Shown piece after piece: positions 35,262 to 36,199 of a DNA stretch of 36,199 nucleotides; position 1 is the stretch's first letter, and each line of letters opens with the position of its first letter. A program made the position numbers and the translations under genes. The notes below the pieces were generated by a model. It saw only the letters and a list, made by a program, of their open reading frames with translations, was not told the origin of the DNA and did no database searches. Source of the stretch: Pseudomonadota bacterium (GTDB taxonomy: Bacteria; Pseudomonadota; Alphaproteobacteria; Sphingomonadales; Sphingomonadaceae); contig CAUJIW010000020.1 of the NCBI GenBank assembly GCA_963205175.1, forward strand, positions 1-36,199. Reading direction: 5' to 3'.

Positions 35262-36199
35262 CCCGGCCCGGCGCCGACGCGCCCACCGGCTGGCTGGTGG
35301 AGCCCGGCATCGGCGAGACCCGCGCCGCCCTGGTCGCCGACGACCGGCTGCTGGCGTTGCGGCTGCTGCGCGATGCCGACCCGGTGCAGCCGGGCGCGCT
35401 GTTCGGCGCCCGCCTGCGCGAGCGGGTCGGCCCCAACCGCGCCCGCGTCGACCTCGGCGACGGCCTCGACGCGCTGATCCAGCCCTGCCCGGCGCTGCCG
35501 GAAGGCGCGCTGCTGGCCGTCGAGGTCAGCCGGGCGAGCCTGCCCGAACCCGGCCGGCGGAAACCGGCCCAGGTGCGCGCCCGCCCCGACCTGACGCCGG
35601 CCGCCCCCGGCCTGATCGCCGCCGCGCCTGACCTTGCCACCGCCACCCTGTGGGACGGCCTGCCAGTGCGTCGCGTCGCCCGCCTGCCCGAGGCACTGGG
35701 CGTCGACGAGGCGCTGGAGGCGGGCATTACCGGCGCCGTGCCGTTTGCCGGCGGCCAGCTGTGGCTGGAGCGCACCCGCGCCGGGCTGGTCATCGACGTC
35801 GACGGCAGCGGCCCGGCCGACGCGCTCAATGTCGCCGCCGCCCACGCCATCGCCGGCGCCTTGCGGCTCTATGACATCGGCGGCCCGGTGATGATCGACT
35901 TTCTCGGCAGCAATAGCCGCGCCGGACGGCAGGCGGTGGCCGAGGCGTTCGACGCCGCCAGCGCCGCCGACCCCCGCCCCTGCGAACGCACCGCCATCAA
36001 CGGCTTCGGGCTGATGCAGGTGATCCGCCCGCGCCCGCGCGCCTCGGTGATCGACCAGCTGTGCGGCACCCGGCGGGCGGCGGCGAGCGACGAGACGCTG
36101 GCGCTCGCCCTGCTGCGCGCGGCGGCGCGCGCCGAGGGCGCCGGCGCCTGCCGGCTGGTCTGCCCGCCGGCGGTGGCGGCCTGGCTGGAGGCGCGGCCG
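35258..36199 (+). CDS. Ribonuclease E/G family protein, short divergent form (3' end outside the window)
   Basis: An open frame begins at the ATG at 35258, overlapping the maf stop by four bases, and runs 314 codons to the window end without a stop. The N-terminus has the S1-like stretch 'GALFGARLRERVGPNRARV' with 'DGLDALIQP', then 'AAHAIAGALRLYDIGGPVMI' with D214 (equivalent to the first metal-binding Asp of RNase E) and 'ADPRPCERTAINGFGLMQV' with D238 (the second). The spacing between the two aspartates is 24 residues instead of 43 in E. coli RNase E, and the RNase H-like and 5'-sensor parts are short. It is the usual small RNase E/G paralogue found between maf and yacG in alphaproteobacteria. 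Substrates unknown. Confidence 0.85.
   Translation, partial: MTRPGADAPTGWLVEPGIGETRAALVADDRLLALRLLRDADPVQPGALFGARLRERVGPNRARVDLGDGLDALIQPCPALPEGALLAVEVSRASLPEPGRRKPAQVRARPDLTPAAPGLIAAAPDLATATLWDGLPVRRVARLPEALGVDEALEAGITGAVPFAGGQLWLERTRAGLVIDVDGSGPADALNVAAAHAIAGALRLYDIGGPVMIDFLGSNSRAGRQAVAEAFDAASAADPRPCERTAINGFGLMQVIRPRPRASVIDQLCGTRRAAASDETLALALLRAAARAEGAGACRLVCPPAVAAWLEARP

Overview
The window is a GC-rich, gene-dense piece of a bacterial chromosome that reads as alphaproteobacterial, most like Rhodospirillales and relatives. The evidence is the protein types (a MucR/Ros regulator, a DUF448 protein with a long C-terminal part, a DUF2333 protein, a maf gene followed by a short RNase E/G) and the gene order (lnt-xre-metK-trmB-rimP-nusA-ylxR-infB-rbfA-truB-rpsO-pnp). 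I see no tRNA, rRNA, insertion sequence, prophage or CRISPR array. Almost every gene is housekeeping.

Layout. Positions 1-5226 (+ strand): the 3' end of murJ (lipid II flippase), trpS, a DUF4136 lipoprotein, a polytopic membrane protein of unknown function, a DUF2333 protein and a universal stress protein. Positions 5256-6668 (-): a nitronate monooxygenase-like flavoenzyme with a four-cysteine tail. Positions 6910-29662 (-): one long co-directional block. Reading in the direction of transcription (right to left) it runs nfu, nitroreductase, tsaB, rimI, mucR, fur/mur, plsC, miaB, phoH, ybeY, corC, lnt, an XRE regulator, metK, trmB, rimP, nusA, ylxR, infB, rbfA, truB, rpsO, pnp. It covers Fe-S carrier assembly, tRNA modification (t6A, ms2i6A, m7G), ribosome maturation (YbeY, RimP, RbfA, RimI), translation initiation, transcription elongation, RNA decay, lipoprotein acylation and the SAM supply. 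Positions 29780-31445: a secreted SH3-like protein (-) divergent from a D-2-hydroxyacid dehydrogenase (+). Positions 31678-34250: a LuxR-type regulator (+) converging on hisG-hisD (-). Positions 34435-36199 (+): infA, maf and a ribonuclease E/G-like gene cut by the window end.

Regulatory signals that can be seen: a perfect 8-4-8 palindrome upstream of metK resembling the SahR operator of the SAM cycle; a good sigma-70-type promoter (TTGCAA-17-TATAGC) in front of rimP-nusA; two tandem hairpins with identical tails after rpsO; hairpin terminators after the DUF4136 gene and after pnp; a hairpin after the SH3 gene; and a 16-bp palindrome just before mucR. Translational coupling is strong in phoH-ybeY-corC-lnt, where genes overlap or abut.

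No convincing new multi-gene system is present. The points most worth following are an apparent inversion of the conserved trpS-usp-nfu gene order, the metK operator, a 31-bp triplication that copies the 3' end of plsC, the cysteine cluster on the flavoenzyme, and the small uncharacterised membrane and lipoprotein gene group at 2.0-4.7 kb.
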